A stretch of DNA of 64,000 nt. It comes from Verrucomicrobiota bacterium. Its GTDB lineage: Bacteria > Verrucomicrobiota > Kiritimatiellia > CAIVKH01. The notes below the pieces were generated by a model. That model saw only the letters and a list, made by a program, of their open reading frames with translations, was not told the DNA's origin and did no database searches. Position numbers and translations under genes: made by a program. The DNA lies in the NCBI GenBank assembly GCA_024233345.1, contig JACKPT010000010.1:95485-159484 (forward strand), written 5' to 3'. Below, one piece after another: positions 34,053 to 46,377 of the stretch. How positions within the stretch are numbered: position 1 is the first letter of the stretch; every line of letters begins with the position of its first letter.

Positions 34053-35594
34053 TCACTCCCATTCAATGGTGGCAGGAGGTTTGGAGCTGATGTCGTAGAC
34101 CACGCGATTGATCCCGCGGACTTCGTTGATGATTCGGCTGGCAATTCGGTCGAGGGTTTCGTGGGGGAGGCGATACCAGTCAGCGGTCATGCCGTCGAGG
34201 CTTCGCACGGCCCGGACTGCGGCCACATGTTCGTAGGTCCGGTCATCGCCCATGACGCCCACGGTTTGAATGGGGAGCAGTACGGCAAAGGCCTGCCAGA
34301 TATCGGTGTAGTTGGGGAGTTTGAGGATCTCCTCCTGCACCCGCAGATCTGCCGCTTGAAGAAGCGATACCCGCGCCCGGGTGACTTCGCCGAGGATGCG
34401 CACCGCCAGACCGGGTCCGGGAAACGGCTGTCGGTCGACAAGTAGATCCGGCAACCCCAGCTCCCGTCCCAGGACCCGAACCTCATCCTTGAACAGCTCG
34501 CGCAAAGGCTCGATCAATTCAAATTTCAGGTCAGGTGGCAGGCCTCCAACATTGTGATGACTCTTGATCGTCGCGGAAGGCCCGCCAATCGGTGAAATAC
34601 TTTCAATCACATCCGGGTACAAGGTGCCCTGGGCAAGAAACCGGATGTCGCCAAGGGTCCGGGCCTGCTCGGTGAAGACATCAATGAAGACCTTGCCAAT
34701 GATCTTGCGTTTTTGTTCCGGGTCCACCACGCCGCTCAGGGCGTCCAGAAACAGGTCCGCGGACCGCGCGGTATGCAGGTCCATGCCGAATGCATCGCCA
34801 AAGATATCCTCGACTTGCTCTGCTTCACCGGCCCGGAGCAGCCCGTTGTCCACAAAAACACAGTGGAGCTGATCCCCGATGGCCCGGTGGAGAAGGGCGG
34901 CCACAACTGCGGAGTCGACGCCGCCACTCAGGCCGCACAACACATGATCCTTCCCCACGGTGCGCCGAATCGATTCGCAACTTTCCTCGATGAATCGGGA
35001 CATCTTCCAGTCCCCGGTGCAGGCACAGATCGTGAACAGGAAGTGTCGCAACATCATGATCCCTTGCGGGGTATGAACGACTTCGGGATGGAACTGCAGG
35101 CCGTAGAAGTTTCTCGCGGTATCGGCCATCGCCGCCACCGGGCAGGTGCGGGTATGCGCGACGGCTTCAAAGCCTTCAGGCAGGACCTCAATCTGGTCGC
35201 CATGACTCATCCACACCTGGGTGCGGTCTCCGATGTGTTTGAACAACACAGCGGGGTTGTCGATTTCAATCTCCGCAAACCCATATTCGCGGGCTTGACC
35301 CGGGGTGACAGATCCTCCGAGGTTCCGGGTCATCAACTGCATGCCGTAACAGATGCCGAGGATCGGGAGTCCGAGGGTGAACAGGGCGGGATCACACTGG
35401 GGGGCTTTGTCGGCATACACGCTGGCCGGGCCGCCGGAGAGGATGATGCCAGCCGGTTTACGGGCCGCGAGCTGTTCGGCGGAGGTGTCGAAGCGCAGCA
35501 ATTCACAGTATACCTGCTGCTCCCGGATTCGCCGGGCAATCAGTTGGCTGTACTGGGACCCAAAATCGAGGATGGCGATCCAGTCGTGGTTCAT
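34053..35594 (-). CDS. guaA: GMP synthase (glutamine-hydrolysing)
   Basis: 513 aa. Turns XMP into GMP. N-terminal class I glutamine amidotransferase ([11 protein letters not shown] with the catalytic Cys; HPEVVHT with the catalytic His), then the ATP pyrophosphatase domain ([14 protein letters not shown]) and the C-terminal dimerisation domain ending in IEWE. Start ATG overlaps the carA stop by 4 bases. Confidence 0.97.
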   Translation of the reverse strand: MNHDWIAILDFGSQYSQLIARRIREQQVYCELLRFDTSAEQLAARKPAGIILSGGPASVYADKAPQCDPALFTLGLPILGICYGMQLMTRNLGGSVTPGQAREYGFAEIEIDNPAVLFKHIGDRTQVWMSHGDQIEVLPEGFEAVAHTRTCPVAAMADTARNFYGLQFHPEVVHTPQGIMMLRHFLFTICACTGDWKMSRFIEESCESIRRTVGKDHVLCGLSGGVDSAVVAALLHRAIGDQLHCVFVDNGLLRAGEAEQVEDIFGDAFGMDLHTARSADLFLDALSGVVDPEQKRKIIGKVFIDVFTEQARTLGDIRFLAQGTLYPDVIESISPIGGPSATIKSHHNVGGLPPDLKFELIEPLRELFKDEVRVLGRELGLPDLLVDRQPFPGPGLAVRILGEVTRARVSLLQAADLRVQEEILKLPNYTDIWQAFAVLLPIQTVGVMGDDRTYEHVAAVRAVRSLDGMTADWYRLPHETLDRIASRIINEVRGINRVVYDISSKPPATIEWE

Positions 35595-36700
35595 GACCGC
35601 CGGGCCTTCCGGTGATCACGCATCTGGTCGACGAAGCGATTGAACAGATACTGGGAATCATGGGGCCCCGGTGCGGCTTCCGGGTGGTATTGCACGGAAA
35701 ATACCGGGAGCTGTTTGTGGCGAAGGCCCGCACACGTGTTGTCATTCAGGTTCAGGTGGGTGATCTCGACCTCGGCGGGAAGGGAATCCGGATCCACACA
35801 GAAACCATGGTTCTGCGACGCGATTTCCACTTTTCTCCGATCGAGCTCCATCACGGGGTGATTGGCGCCCCGGTGGCCGAATTTCATTTTGAACGTCTTG
35901 CCGCCGAGGGCGAGCCCGATCAACTGGTGGCCAAAACAGATTCCAAATACCGGGGTGCCGGAATGGATCAGGGTGCGGACAATCTCGATGGCCTGCGCGG
36001 CGCCTTCCGGATCGCCGGGTCCGTTGGAGATAAAAAAGCCATCGGGCTTCTCTGCGGCGATATCCGCTCCCGAGGCATTCCCGGGGAAAATGCGGACCCG
36101 GCAGCCCAGTTCGGTGAGAATGCGAAGCTGATTGTATTTGATGCCACAATCCAGTGCGGCCACAGTCAGGGCAGGCTCGGTTGCTCCCGGCCATTCGGTC
36201 AAGTCCGGGTTGGCGACTTCCGTCGCGAGGTCGCGCCCCACCAGGCTCGGTAATTGCCGGGCCCGCTCGACCAGTCGCTGCGGATCGACCTCCTGGGTGG
36301 ACATCAGACACTGCATGGCGCCCTTCGACCGGATGTGGAAGGTAATCGCCCGGGTATCCACCTGATGAATACCGAGGATGCCGTGCTCCTTCAGATAGTC
36401 CGGGAGTGAGCCGGTGCTGCGCCAATTGCTGTGGATACGGCTGCACTCGCCGATGACCAGGCCAGCGGCATGAGGCTGATAGGACTCAGCATCATCACGG
36501 TTGACCCCGTAATTTCCGATCAGCGGATAGGTAAGGGTGACAATTTGTCCGTGATAGGAGGGGTCGGTGAGTATCTCCTGGTAGCCGGTCATGGCCGTGT
36601 TGAAGACCAGTTCTCCGGACGCTTCTCCGGGTCCGGTGAAGGACTCCCCCTCGAATACCGTTCCGTCTTCCAGTGCGATCAGGGCTTTGAGTTTGGTCAT
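35591..36700 (-). CDS. carA: Carbamoyl-phosphate synthase small subunit
   Basis: 369 aa. Hydrolyses glutamine and channels ammonia to CarB. N-terminal CPSase_sm_chain domain, then a class I amidotransferase with [13 protein letters not shown] (catalytic Cys) and [11 protein letters not shown] (His and partner). ATGA overlap with guaA downstream; 24 bases after pyrG. Confidence 0.96.
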   Translation of the reverse strand: MTKLKALIALEDGTVFEGESFTGPGEASGELVFNTAMTGYQEILTDPSYHGQIVTLTYPLIGNYGVNRDDAESYQPHAAGLVIGECSRIHSNWRSTGSLPDYLKEHGILGIHQVDTRAITFHIRSKGAMQCLMSTQEVDPQRLVERARQLPSLVGRDLATEVANPDLTEWPGATEPALTVAALDCGIKYNQLRILTELGCRVRIFPGNASGADIAAEKPDGFFISNGPGDPEGAAQAIEIVRTLIHSGTPVFGICFGHQLIGLALGGKTFKMKFGHRGANHPVMELDRRKVEIASQNHGFCVDPDSLPAEVEITHLNLNDNTCAGLRHKQLPVFSVQYHPEAAPGPHDSQYLFNRFVDQMRDHRKARRS

Positions 36701-36724
36701 GTTGAATGGGTCCCTTCCAATGGG

Positions 36725-38850
<2,126 letters not shown>

Positions 38851-39780
38851 ATGGGAATGAATTGGAACAGACATGCGGGGTATTGGATCAAGTGGGCTGG
38901 GTGTAGCCTTTCGGCCCTTGCCTGGTTGCAATTACCTGTCATCCAATCCCATGCCGGTTTGCCTCCGGTGGTTTCCCAGGTGGTTTCGGTTTCCGCCCCG
39001 ATTCTTGATGAGTACCATCAACCCCTGCCCGGCACCGATCCCAGCTCGGAATTGTTTGGCATCGCACCGGTGGAGGGGACGCTGGTCCAGATCTATCAAA
39101 CTGCGGATGGCGTGGCCTATCCACCGGATATGCTGGGTAACCCGGATCCCCGAACCCTGTTGGTCAAGGAAACCAGGATCGGTATCGGTGCTTCACCTTT
39201 GGAGTCGGCTCCGGCCAAATTCGGCTGTATTCTCAGTCCCCGTCCCGATGGAGGTACCAGGTTGTTTGTTCGGGTCTTCAATGCCTCCTCCCTGGGCAGT
39301 GCTTCCTTTTACAAGGATTCCCAGGTCTTTACGGTCAGTGCCACGGAGAATGACGTATTCCTGGCCGAGTTTGATACGGATATGATCCCACTCGATCTAT
39401 CGGATGAAGACGGCGATGGTTTGATCCGTTCATGGGAAATCAGTTATGGCAGTGACCCCACGGTTGTGGATACGGATGCCGATGGATTTACCGATGGTGA
39501 AGAGCGGGTTGCGGGAACGGATCCGGTGGAGGAATCTTCCTACTTCATCATTGCCGATCTCCTCCCGTCACCCCCCGACCAGATTGCCCTGTCCTGGCTT
39601 TCAGAATCCAACCGCACCTATACAATTGAATGCCAACCGCTGTTGGATGGGGAGTCATCCTATACCGTGGTGGATGCGGTTTCGGGGACCGGCGATGTCC
39701 TTCAGCATCTGGTTCCTGCCTTTACCAATGGTCACGGCATCTATAGAGTTCGGGTATCGATAACCGAGGAGTCGGAATGA
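38851..39780 (+). CDS. Secreted protein with calcium-binding TSP3-like repeat
   Basis: 309 aa. Signal peptide from MGMNWNR to QSHAG (about 30 residues). A beta-rich domain follows, then an Asp-rich segment (about residues 180-230: DEDGDGLI, DTDADGFTDGEE) typical of thrombospondin type-3/EF-hand-like calcium loops often found next to surface anchors in Verrucomicrobiota. The last ~75 residues resemble a fibronectin/Ig-like strand region. Start chosen for the GGAG site and signal peptide. Its stop overlaps the start of the giant protein (ATGA), so the two are made together. Confidence 0.7.
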   Translation: MGMNWNRHAGYWIKWAGCSLSALAWLQLPVIQSHAGLPPVVSQVVSVSAPILDEYHQPLPGTDPSSELFGIAPVEGTLVQIYQTADGVAYPPDMLGNPDPRTLLVKETRIGIGASPLESAPAKFGCILSPRPDGGTRLFVRVFNASSLGSASFYKDSQVFTVSATENDVFLAEFDTDMIPLDLSDEDGDGLIRSWEISYGSDPTVVDTDADGFTDGEERVAGTDPVEESSYFIIADLLPSPPDQIALSWLSESNRTYTIECQPLLDGESSYTVVDAVSGTGDVLQHLVPAFTNGHGIYRVRVSITEESE

Positions 39781-42700
39781 CCATGACCAGATCGTCCTAT
39801 GTCTCCCCCCCAACCGGACTCTGCTCCTGGGTCGGCCTGCTGGTGTTTGCGCTTGCCGTAAGTGTGCGGGCCCAAACCGTGGTGCAGACCTATTTTGTCC
39901 CGTTTGAAGAGGATGAGATCAATGTCGCCCTCAATACCATTGATGACTTTGATGGCAATATCGGTAGCACGATTCGCAGCTCCATTTCCATTGTCGGCGG
40001 CATCACCAACACGGTCCTGTATTGGGATCACTGGGAGGATGGCTATGAAGGTTTGCTAGTCGCGCCGACTCAATTGACCACCCAGGTATGGGGTGACAAC
40101 AACCCCTTGAATGGTATCCCGCCTGGATTTGCGGTCGACTTGGTGGGCGAGGGCGACATCATCTCCCTGATTGATGATATCGATATTCCCCGCGACCCAA
40201 CGGTCATTGCCTACGACTCCCGGGATAAACTTTCCGTGACCCGTTGGGTGGCCATGAGTCGTTACATGTACGCCCCCAATCCCGGAGAAGTGCTGGCAGG
40301 TTCTGCGCAGATTTATGACCGTAGCAAATACGGGTTCACATTCCGGGCTCCAGTGGGAATCAACACTGGCACCAACCAGATGTTTGAGTACTCCTCGATC
40401 CTGGTTTCCGCCGGCTATGACTCCACTGTGGTGCGGATTGATACCGACGGCGACGGGGTGGATGAGACCACGGTATTTCTGGATGAAGGAGACAGCTATG
40501 TAGCCCGGTTTACGTCCGAAGGTGCTCGCGTCGTCGCTTCCAAGCCGATCCAGTGCCACATGATCACCGGGGATATTGGTTCGAACTATGAAATGCGCAT
40601 CTTCGAACTGTTTCCCGATAACCAGTGGGACTCCAGTTATTACACCAGCGTGTTTACCGCTTCGGGAATCCCCACCGAGGTTTATTTGTTCAATCCCAAC
40701 GCGGTCAACATCAACGTGGTGTGCGAGACCTTGTACGGTTCGTCGATGGTGGTTGTACCGCCCGGGGTCTCGGTGCCCTATACCATGCCCAACAATTCCG
40801 GGGCCAATTTCTACACCACCAACGACGAACATTTTGTTGCCGTGTCGGTGACCGATGCCGGCCAGTCCACCAGCGGGAATCAAGCTTACGACTGGGGACA
40901 CTCACTGGTACCGGTGCGGGCGCTGACCTCGGTCAGTATTGTCCCCTGGGCCCCGGGCAGCGGAGGAACCCCGATCACCGGTAACGGCAATCCGGTGTGG
41001 GTGACTGCGGAAAGCAATACCACCCTGTATATTGACTGGGATGGCGACTCCACCACCGGCCCCCTGGTCGATAGCTACGGCCGTCGCTATGACTTCAGCA
41101 CCAACGTGGTTCGGTTGCAATCGATTCGTCTGTATGACAACTCGGATCGTGATCAAACCGGACTGCGTATTTACACCACCAACGGAACCAGGTTTGCCAC
41201 GACCTGGGGGCAAGATCCGGCGGTCGCGGGAACCGGGAATCCCTACCTCGATATGGGATCGGCGGTTTTTCCTTTCCCCACTGTTCCTGCGGTCAAGGAG
41301 TGGAACTTACTGATTGACCTCAATACCAACGGGGTGGTGAATCCCGGTGAGACGGTGGAGTTTAGTATTTATGTGGTCAATGTCGGCTACTCTCTGGCCC
41401 GGGATGTACTTGTGTACGATACCGGCGCACTGTTTACCACCTACGAACCGGGTAGTACCTATGTGAACGGCACCAACATTGCCGATGATGTTGTCCCGCC
41501 TGCATCGACCCTCTTTCCGTTGGATGAGTTGGGGCTGAATGTGGGCGACATGCAAGTGGGCCAGACCTCGATTGTCACCTATGCGGTGGTGGTCGACGAT
41601 CCTTTTCCCACCAATGTGGATGGGTTGGTGAACGGGGTTTACGTGGATAACCAGACCCAGGTATTTGTTCCGGTTCCCATCCCCGGGTTTGGCATGGTAA
41701 AATCCTCCACCCCAACCAATGCGGTTTCCCCGGGCGATACAATTTCCTACACCCTGGATGTGGTCAATACCGGCAACATCTACCAGGCTGGTATCACCAT
41801 TGTCGACCAGCTCCCTTCCACCTTGAATTGGGTACCTGGTAGCACCCGGATCATGGTGGATGGACAGTTCGATGGCTACTTCCTCGATGAGTTCAGGGTG
41901 GTGGACGAATATGATGGCGACGACGGCAGCCTCGCCTGGAATGGCAACTGGATTGAAGTCGGAGAATCCGATGGACCCGGATTCGGGGATGTTCAGGTGC
42001 TGGGGGATAGCGGATCCCTCGGCGATCCTTATATGCTGCAAATTCAGAATTCCAATCAGGGGGTTTATCGACGGGCTAATCTCGGAGGCTTTACCAATGC
42101 CTTCCTGTATTTTGATTATCGCCGGGAAAGCTTTGAAGGGGGCGAGAGTATGCTGGTTCAGGCCTCGGTCAATGGCGGCAGCTCCTGGAGCACTGTGATG
42201 ACGGTGGGCGGTACCGGTGACGATGCCGTTTATATACCCACCACCAACAACCTCTCTTCCTATATCAGCACGAATTTTGCCCTCCGATTCATCGGGAATG
42301 GCAGCTTGAGTTCTGGGGACCGGGTGTTTGTCGACAATGTCCGGATCGCGGTCTCTGGTTTTAATACCACGAATAACGGGTTTGCCACTCCGACGATTGT
42401 TCAGGGCTATGCGCTCGCCTCCGGCCAGACCATGCGGGTGACCTTTGATACCACTGTGGATCCGGGTATTTCCGTCTCTTCGGTGGTCAACCGGGCCTAT
42501 ATCACCAGTTACAACAGTCCGGCACCCCTCGAAGCTTCCGTGACCAACCGGGTGAACCTGCCCGATCGCTCCTTGATCGCGGGTTGGGTTCGAAATGACA
42601 CCGATGCCGATGGGAATCTCAGTGACTCCGAGCCGGGGATCGCCGGTGTGTCGATTACCTTGTTCACCGACCCCAATGGTGATGGCAACGCTTCCGATGG

Positions 42701-45700
42701 TTCGGTGATTGCCTCCGCAACCACCCTCTCCAATGGTTACTATGAGTTGGGGTACTTCCTCTCCAACAGCTTTGTGATCCTGGAGACCGACCCCCTGAAC
42801 TTCCTCAGTACCGCTGATGCCGATGGGGGAAATCCCAACCTGATCGCCCTCACCACGGCGAGTGGCGTCCATTTTACCAACAATATTTTCCTCGATACCC
42901 GGCTCGCTCCGGTCAGCGGTCAGGTCCGGTTTGATGAAGACGGGGATGGGGATTTCGATGACCCGGATGCGGGTATTGAAGGGGCAACGGTGTTGGTGTT
43001 TACCGATCCCAATGGCGATGGTGATCCCAGCGATGGTGTCCAGGTTGGTTCCCATACCACCACCAGTTTGGGCGACTTCGTGATTCCCAACATCAGCACC
43101 GGGTATTTTGTCGTGGTGGAAATTGATCCGCCAGGCCTGCTCAGTACCGCTGACAGCAATGGAGCCAATGATAACCGGGTGCCGATTTACATGGCAGGCG
43201 GTTTAAGTTCCACCGGCACGGTCTTTCTGGATACCACCAGCGGGTTGAGCATTGAAAAGAGTGCCAGTCCACCCGGTATCTGGTTCCCCAATCTTCAAGC
43301 CCGCTACGTGATCACCATCCTCAATACCGGATCCATGACCCATACCGGCGTACAGGTGACTGACCTGTTGGAGACCGGGTTGGTGTATGTCTCGGATAGT
43401 GCCTACATCACCGCCAATGTGGTCAGCAGCAATAACGTGTTGGACACCTTCAGCACCGTCTCCTACTCACGGAATGACGGCAGTGTAAACTGGCTCGGTG
43501 ATTGGATCGAAAATGATGGCGGCGGCGGCGGGGCCTCATCAGGAGGCGTGTTTGTCAATGGCGGCGCTCTGAATATCGGAGACTTGGTGACCGGACAACC
43601 TGCGATCCAGCGCAGTATTGATTTATCCGATGCTGTGTCGGCTCACCTGACCTTTGACTACGATACCACCCCCGGTGTGGATAGTACGGATGAGGTAACC
43701 CTCAGCGTTTCCACCAATGGGACTTCCTGGACAGTCATCGGGGACTATCTCGGCGCGGTGTCCGGGTTCGAGGACCTGGATCTTTCGGACTACATTTCCG
43801 CCAATACCCGGATCCGTTTTGATACTGTCCTAAACTACAATGGGGGCGATGAGTACTTTCTCGTCGACAATATCCAGGTGTACTGGGAGACCGAATCGCT
43901 CCAAACGGTCACCGGCCCCCCCCCGCCAACGTTGATTAGCGGCATGACCCTGACCCCCGGCGATTCGGTGACCATCGTGTTCACTGCGGAAGTAGCGGTA
44001 GTGGATGCGGTGACCAATACCGCCTGCCTGACCTCCAGTGTGCTGACCAATGGCCTTTGTTCCACGGTGTTGAGCCTGGTGGACACCGGGGCCACCCCCG
44101 ACCGGATCAGCGGCCAGGTCCGGTTTGATGCCGATGACGACGGCGATCTTTCCGATCCGGATTTCGGAATTCAGGGCGTGAACCTGCAACTCTACACCGA
44201 CCCCAACGGGGACGGGAATCCTGCCGACGGGGTGCTGATTGACTCCACCGCGACCGAATCCATGGGCTATTATATTTTCGGTGAACTGACCAATGGGCAT
44301 TATGTCGTGGTGGAGCTCGACACCTCCGGCTATGTCAGTACCCAGGACGCGGATGGGGGTAACGACAATCAGATTGCGGTGTTCCTGCCCGGGGGCGTGG
44401 ACTCCCGTGATAATGATTTCCTCGACCGGACCCTGTCCGGATTGACCGTCACCAAGTCTTCGGACAAGCCCAGCGTGGTGGTGCCGGGTGAATCCTTGAC
44501 CTATTATATCACTGTGTCCAATACCCGGCCAACATCTGCGACCGGTATCCGAGTGGTGGATGTGCTGCCGGAAGGCTTGGTTTATCAGGAGGGCAGTGCA
44601 TGGATGGAGATCTCCGGATTGACCATGTCCAATACGGTGCAGGATTTATTCAATAGCCGGAGCTACGACAATCAGGATGGTTCTGCGGAATGGCTGTATG
44701 ACTGGACCGAAGTCAGCGACGATGGAAGTCCCTACGGTGGTGATGTGGTGATTGAATCCGACTTGGGAAGCTACAGCCTGCGCATTCGTGATGACAGCAA
44801 TGCCGCCTATCGCAGTGCGGACCTCAGCGGAGGCACCTATGCAAACTTAAGCTTCTACTTCCGCCGACAGGGACTTGAGTCCGGAGAGTATGTGGCGCTC
44901 TGGATTGCCCCCTCCCTGTCCGGCCCCTGGACCGAACTCGCCCAGTTTGGCAACGACGGAAACTACTCCACCACCGATGGCTCCTATCAGTATGCGACGT
45001 TTGATATCTCGGCGTATGCATCGGATGAAACCACCCTGTATTTCGAATCTCCCGGAGGGGGAATGAGTGACGGTGACCTGGTTTACTTTGACGACATTAC
45101 GATCGATTACGGCTATTCCATCAGTATTTCCACCAATGCCGCCGCACCGCCTCAACTGGTCTCTAATATCACCTTGTCGGCGGGCAAGTACCTGCAAATC
45201 TCGTTTACCTCCCATGTGGATTACGCCACGTCAGATTACCTGATTAATACCGGGGTGGTGTATTCATTGTTGGATACCAACGGACTCAGAACCTCCACCT
45301 CGAATTTCATCGGGGAAGTGGCGATGACGCAGGGCATGGTGGTCGCCTCGGCCGAAGAGATGGGCATTCGGGTGGGGTGGTCGGCCTATACCAATGAGCA
45401 AGGCGTCGTGGTCAAGGATTATGATGTCATGTATGTGGATGACTACTCCGGATTCCGTTCGTCCCTGACCAGCGGCTGGGAATGGGCGGGAACGGTCAAG
45501 GACACCGTGATGATCGATACCGGAGATGGATCCCGGATTCCTCCTACCGCTCTCGGCAACAAGATGCGCTTCTATCGGGCCTCCTTCAAGGATACCTGGA
45601 CCGAGGACAAGGTGGTTCGGTATGCCACGAAAGAAATCTATGTCGCAAAGTGCGTGGATCTGGTTGAAGGAGAAAACCTGATTTCCCTGTTCATGATTCC

Positions 45701-46361
45701 GGATGATAACCGGGTAGCTGCGGTGCTGGGAACCAATCGGTTGCCGGTTGGGGATACGGTTGCCAATGCCACCCGGGTGGAATGGTACAACACCGGCGGA
45801 CAGAACGAGGCCACCAATGTGATCTGGCTGTCCGATGCCGGCATCTGGCAGCATGTCACCGGTGGTATTGCCGATGATATGCCGATGCCATTGGATCGTG
45901 GATTCAACCTGATTCTACCCCCGGGGTCGGGCGAACGTGAATTGCTGCTGGTGGGTAAGATGCCGACCAATACCACGCCGGAGTTCGGGCATGCGGTTCC
46001 GGTGGCGGGGCAGCAAGCCTATAGTGTGGTCAGCTATAACCTGCCTTTCCGGATCAAATTGAAGGACTCCGGCTTGCGTGAGTCTGGATTTACCGGAACA
46101 CCGGGGATCTTCAACCCCTTGTTCTCCGATGAAATCCGCATCATGGAAAAGGGCGGCGGTTCTCTGGAATCACCGAAATACCGGATCCTGATGAACAAGA
46201 ATGGCGAGTTCCAATACTGGGCCGGCGGAACCGGTAGCGCCGAAGACCACATCCTCGAACCGGATGATGCCATCGTCATCTATACCCGGCGTTCACCCGA
46301 AAGCTGGACCTGGCACGTCAACCTGCCGTATCCGCCACCCACGGTGTACATGACGCCATAA
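39777..46361 (+). CDS. Giant surface protein with SdrD_B and DUF11 repeats
   Basis: 2194 aa. Signal peptide to about residue 32. Residues ~35-500: a large beta-rich region (VVQTYFVPFEEDEINVAL start) of unknown family. Then DUF11 at ~507-640; DUF11 with an inserted jelly-roll-like segment at ~640-925; SdrD_B-like modules at ~935-1042 and ~1045-1152; DUF11 plus insert at ~1156-1438; a third SdrD_B at ~1443-1548; DUF11 plus insert at ~1555-1841; and a distinct C-terminal domain at ~1849-2194. The SdrD_B modules each carry calcium-type TDPNGDG loops. No PEP-CTERM, LPXTG or autotransporter end is seen. Likely adhesin or cell-surface scaffold. Confidence 0.8.
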   Translation: MTMTRSSYVSPPTGLCSWVGLLVFALAVSVRAQTVVQTYFVPFEEDEINVALNTIDDFDGNIGSTIRSSISIVGGITNTVLYWDHWEDGYEGLLVAPTQLTTQVWGDNNPLNGIPPGFAVDLVGEGDIISLIDDIDIPRDPTVIAYDSRDKLSVTRWVAMSRYMYAPNPGEVLAGSAQIYDRSKYGFTFRAPVGINTGTNQMFEYSSILVSAGYDSTVVRIDTDGDGVDETTVFLDEGDSYVARFTSEGARVVASKPIQCHMITGDIGSNYEMRIFELFPDNQWDSSYYTSVFTASGIPTEVYLFNPNAVNINVVCETLYGSSMVVVPPGVSVPYTMPNNSGANFYTTNDEHFVAVSVTDAGQSTSGNQAYDWGHSLVPVRALTSVSIVPWAPGSGGTPITGNGNPVWVTAESNTTLYIDWDGDSTTGPLVDSYGRRYDFSTNVVRLQSIRLYDNSDRDQTGLRIYTTNGTRFATTWGQDPAVAGTGNPYLDMGSAVFPFPTVPAVKEWNLLIDLNTNGVVNPGETVEFSIYVVNVGYSLARDVLVYDTGALFTTYEPGSTYVNGTNIADDVVPPASTLFPLDELGLNVGDMQVGQTSIVTYAVVVDDPFPTNVDGLVNGVYVDNQTQVFVPVPIPGFGMVKSSTPTNAVSPGDTISYTLDVVNTGNIYQAGITIVDQLPSTLNWVPGSTRIMVDGQFDGYFLDEFRVVDEYDGDDGSLAWNGNWIEVGESDGPGFGDVQVLGDSGSLGDPYMLQIQNSNQGVYRRANLGGFTNAFLYFDYRRESFEGGESMLVQASVNGGSSWSTVMTVGGTGDDAVYIPTTNNLSSYISTNFALRFIGNGSLSSGDRVFVDNVRIAVSGFNTTNNGFATPTIVQGYALASGQTMRVTFDTTVDPGISVSSVVNRAYITSYNSPAPLEASVTNRVNLPDRSLIAGWVRNDTDADGNLSDSEPGIAGVSITLFTDPNGDGNASDGSVIASATTLSNGYYELGYFLSNSFVILETDPLNFLSTADADGGNPNLIALTTASGVHFTNNIFLDTRLAPVSGQVRFDEDGDGDFDDPDAGIEGATVLVFTDPNGDGDPSDGVQVGSHTTTSLGDFVIPNISTGYFVVVEIDPPGLLSTADSNGANDNRVPIYMAGGLSSTGTVFLDTTSGLSIEKSASPPGIWFPNLQARYVITILNTGSMTHTGVQVTDLLETGLVYVSDSAYITANVVSSNNVLDTFSTVSYSRNDGSVNWLGDWIENDGGGGGASSGGVFVNGGALNIGDLVTGQPAIQRSIDLSDAVSAHLTFDYDTTPGVDSTDEVTLSVSTNGTSWTVIGDYLGAVSGFEDLDLSDYISANTRIRFDTVLNYNGGDEYFLVDNIQVYWETESLQTVTGPPPPTLISGMTLTPGDSVTIVFTAEVAVVDAVTNTACLTSSVLTNGLCSTVLSLVDTGATPDRISGQVRFDADDDGDLSDPDFGIQGVNLQLYTDPNGDGNPADGVLIDSTATESMGYYIFGELTNGHYVVVELDTSGYVSTQDADGGNDNQIAVFLPGGVDSRDNDFLDRTLSGLTVTKSSDKPSVVVPGESLTYYITVSNTRPTSATGIRVVDVLPEGLVYQEGSAWMEISGLTMSNTVQDLFNSRSYDNQDGSAEWLYDWTEVSDDGSPYGGDVVIESDLGSYSLRIRDDSNAAYRSADLSGGTYANLSFYFRRQGLESGEYVALWIAPSLSGPWTELAQFGNDGNYSTTDGSYQYATFDISAYASDETTLYFESPGGGMSDGDLVYFDDITIDYGYSISISTNAAAPPQLVSNITLSAGKYLQISFTSHVDYATSDYLINTGVVYSLLDTNGLRTSTSNFIGEVAMTQGMVVASAEEMGIRVGWSAYTNEQGVVVKDYDVMYVDDYSGFRSSLTSGWEWAGTVKDTVMIDTGDGSRIPPTALGNKMRFYRASFKDTWTEDKVVRYATKEIYVAKCVDLVEGENLISLFMIPDDNRVAAVLGTNRLPVGDTVANATRVEWYNTGGQNEATNVIWLSDAGIWQHVTGGIADDMPMPLDRGFNLILPPGSGERELLLVGKMPTNTTPEFGHAVPVAGQQAYSVVSYNLPFRIKLKDSGLRESGFTGTPGIFNPLFSDEIRIMEKGGGSLESPKYRILMNKNGEFQYWAGGTGSAEDHILEPDDAIVIYTRRSPESWTWHVNLPYPPPTVYMTP

Positions 46362-46377
46362 ACCCGTTCGCCGGGGG

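Noticed and set aside
32745..34445. 566-codon plus-strand frame opposite carB and guaA
   Set aside because: Antisense shadow; carB and guaA are full-length and conserved on the minus strand.
41307..43055. 582-codon minus-strand frame within the giant surface protein gene
   Set aside because: Shadow of a repeat-rich gene; no family pattern and no ribosome site.
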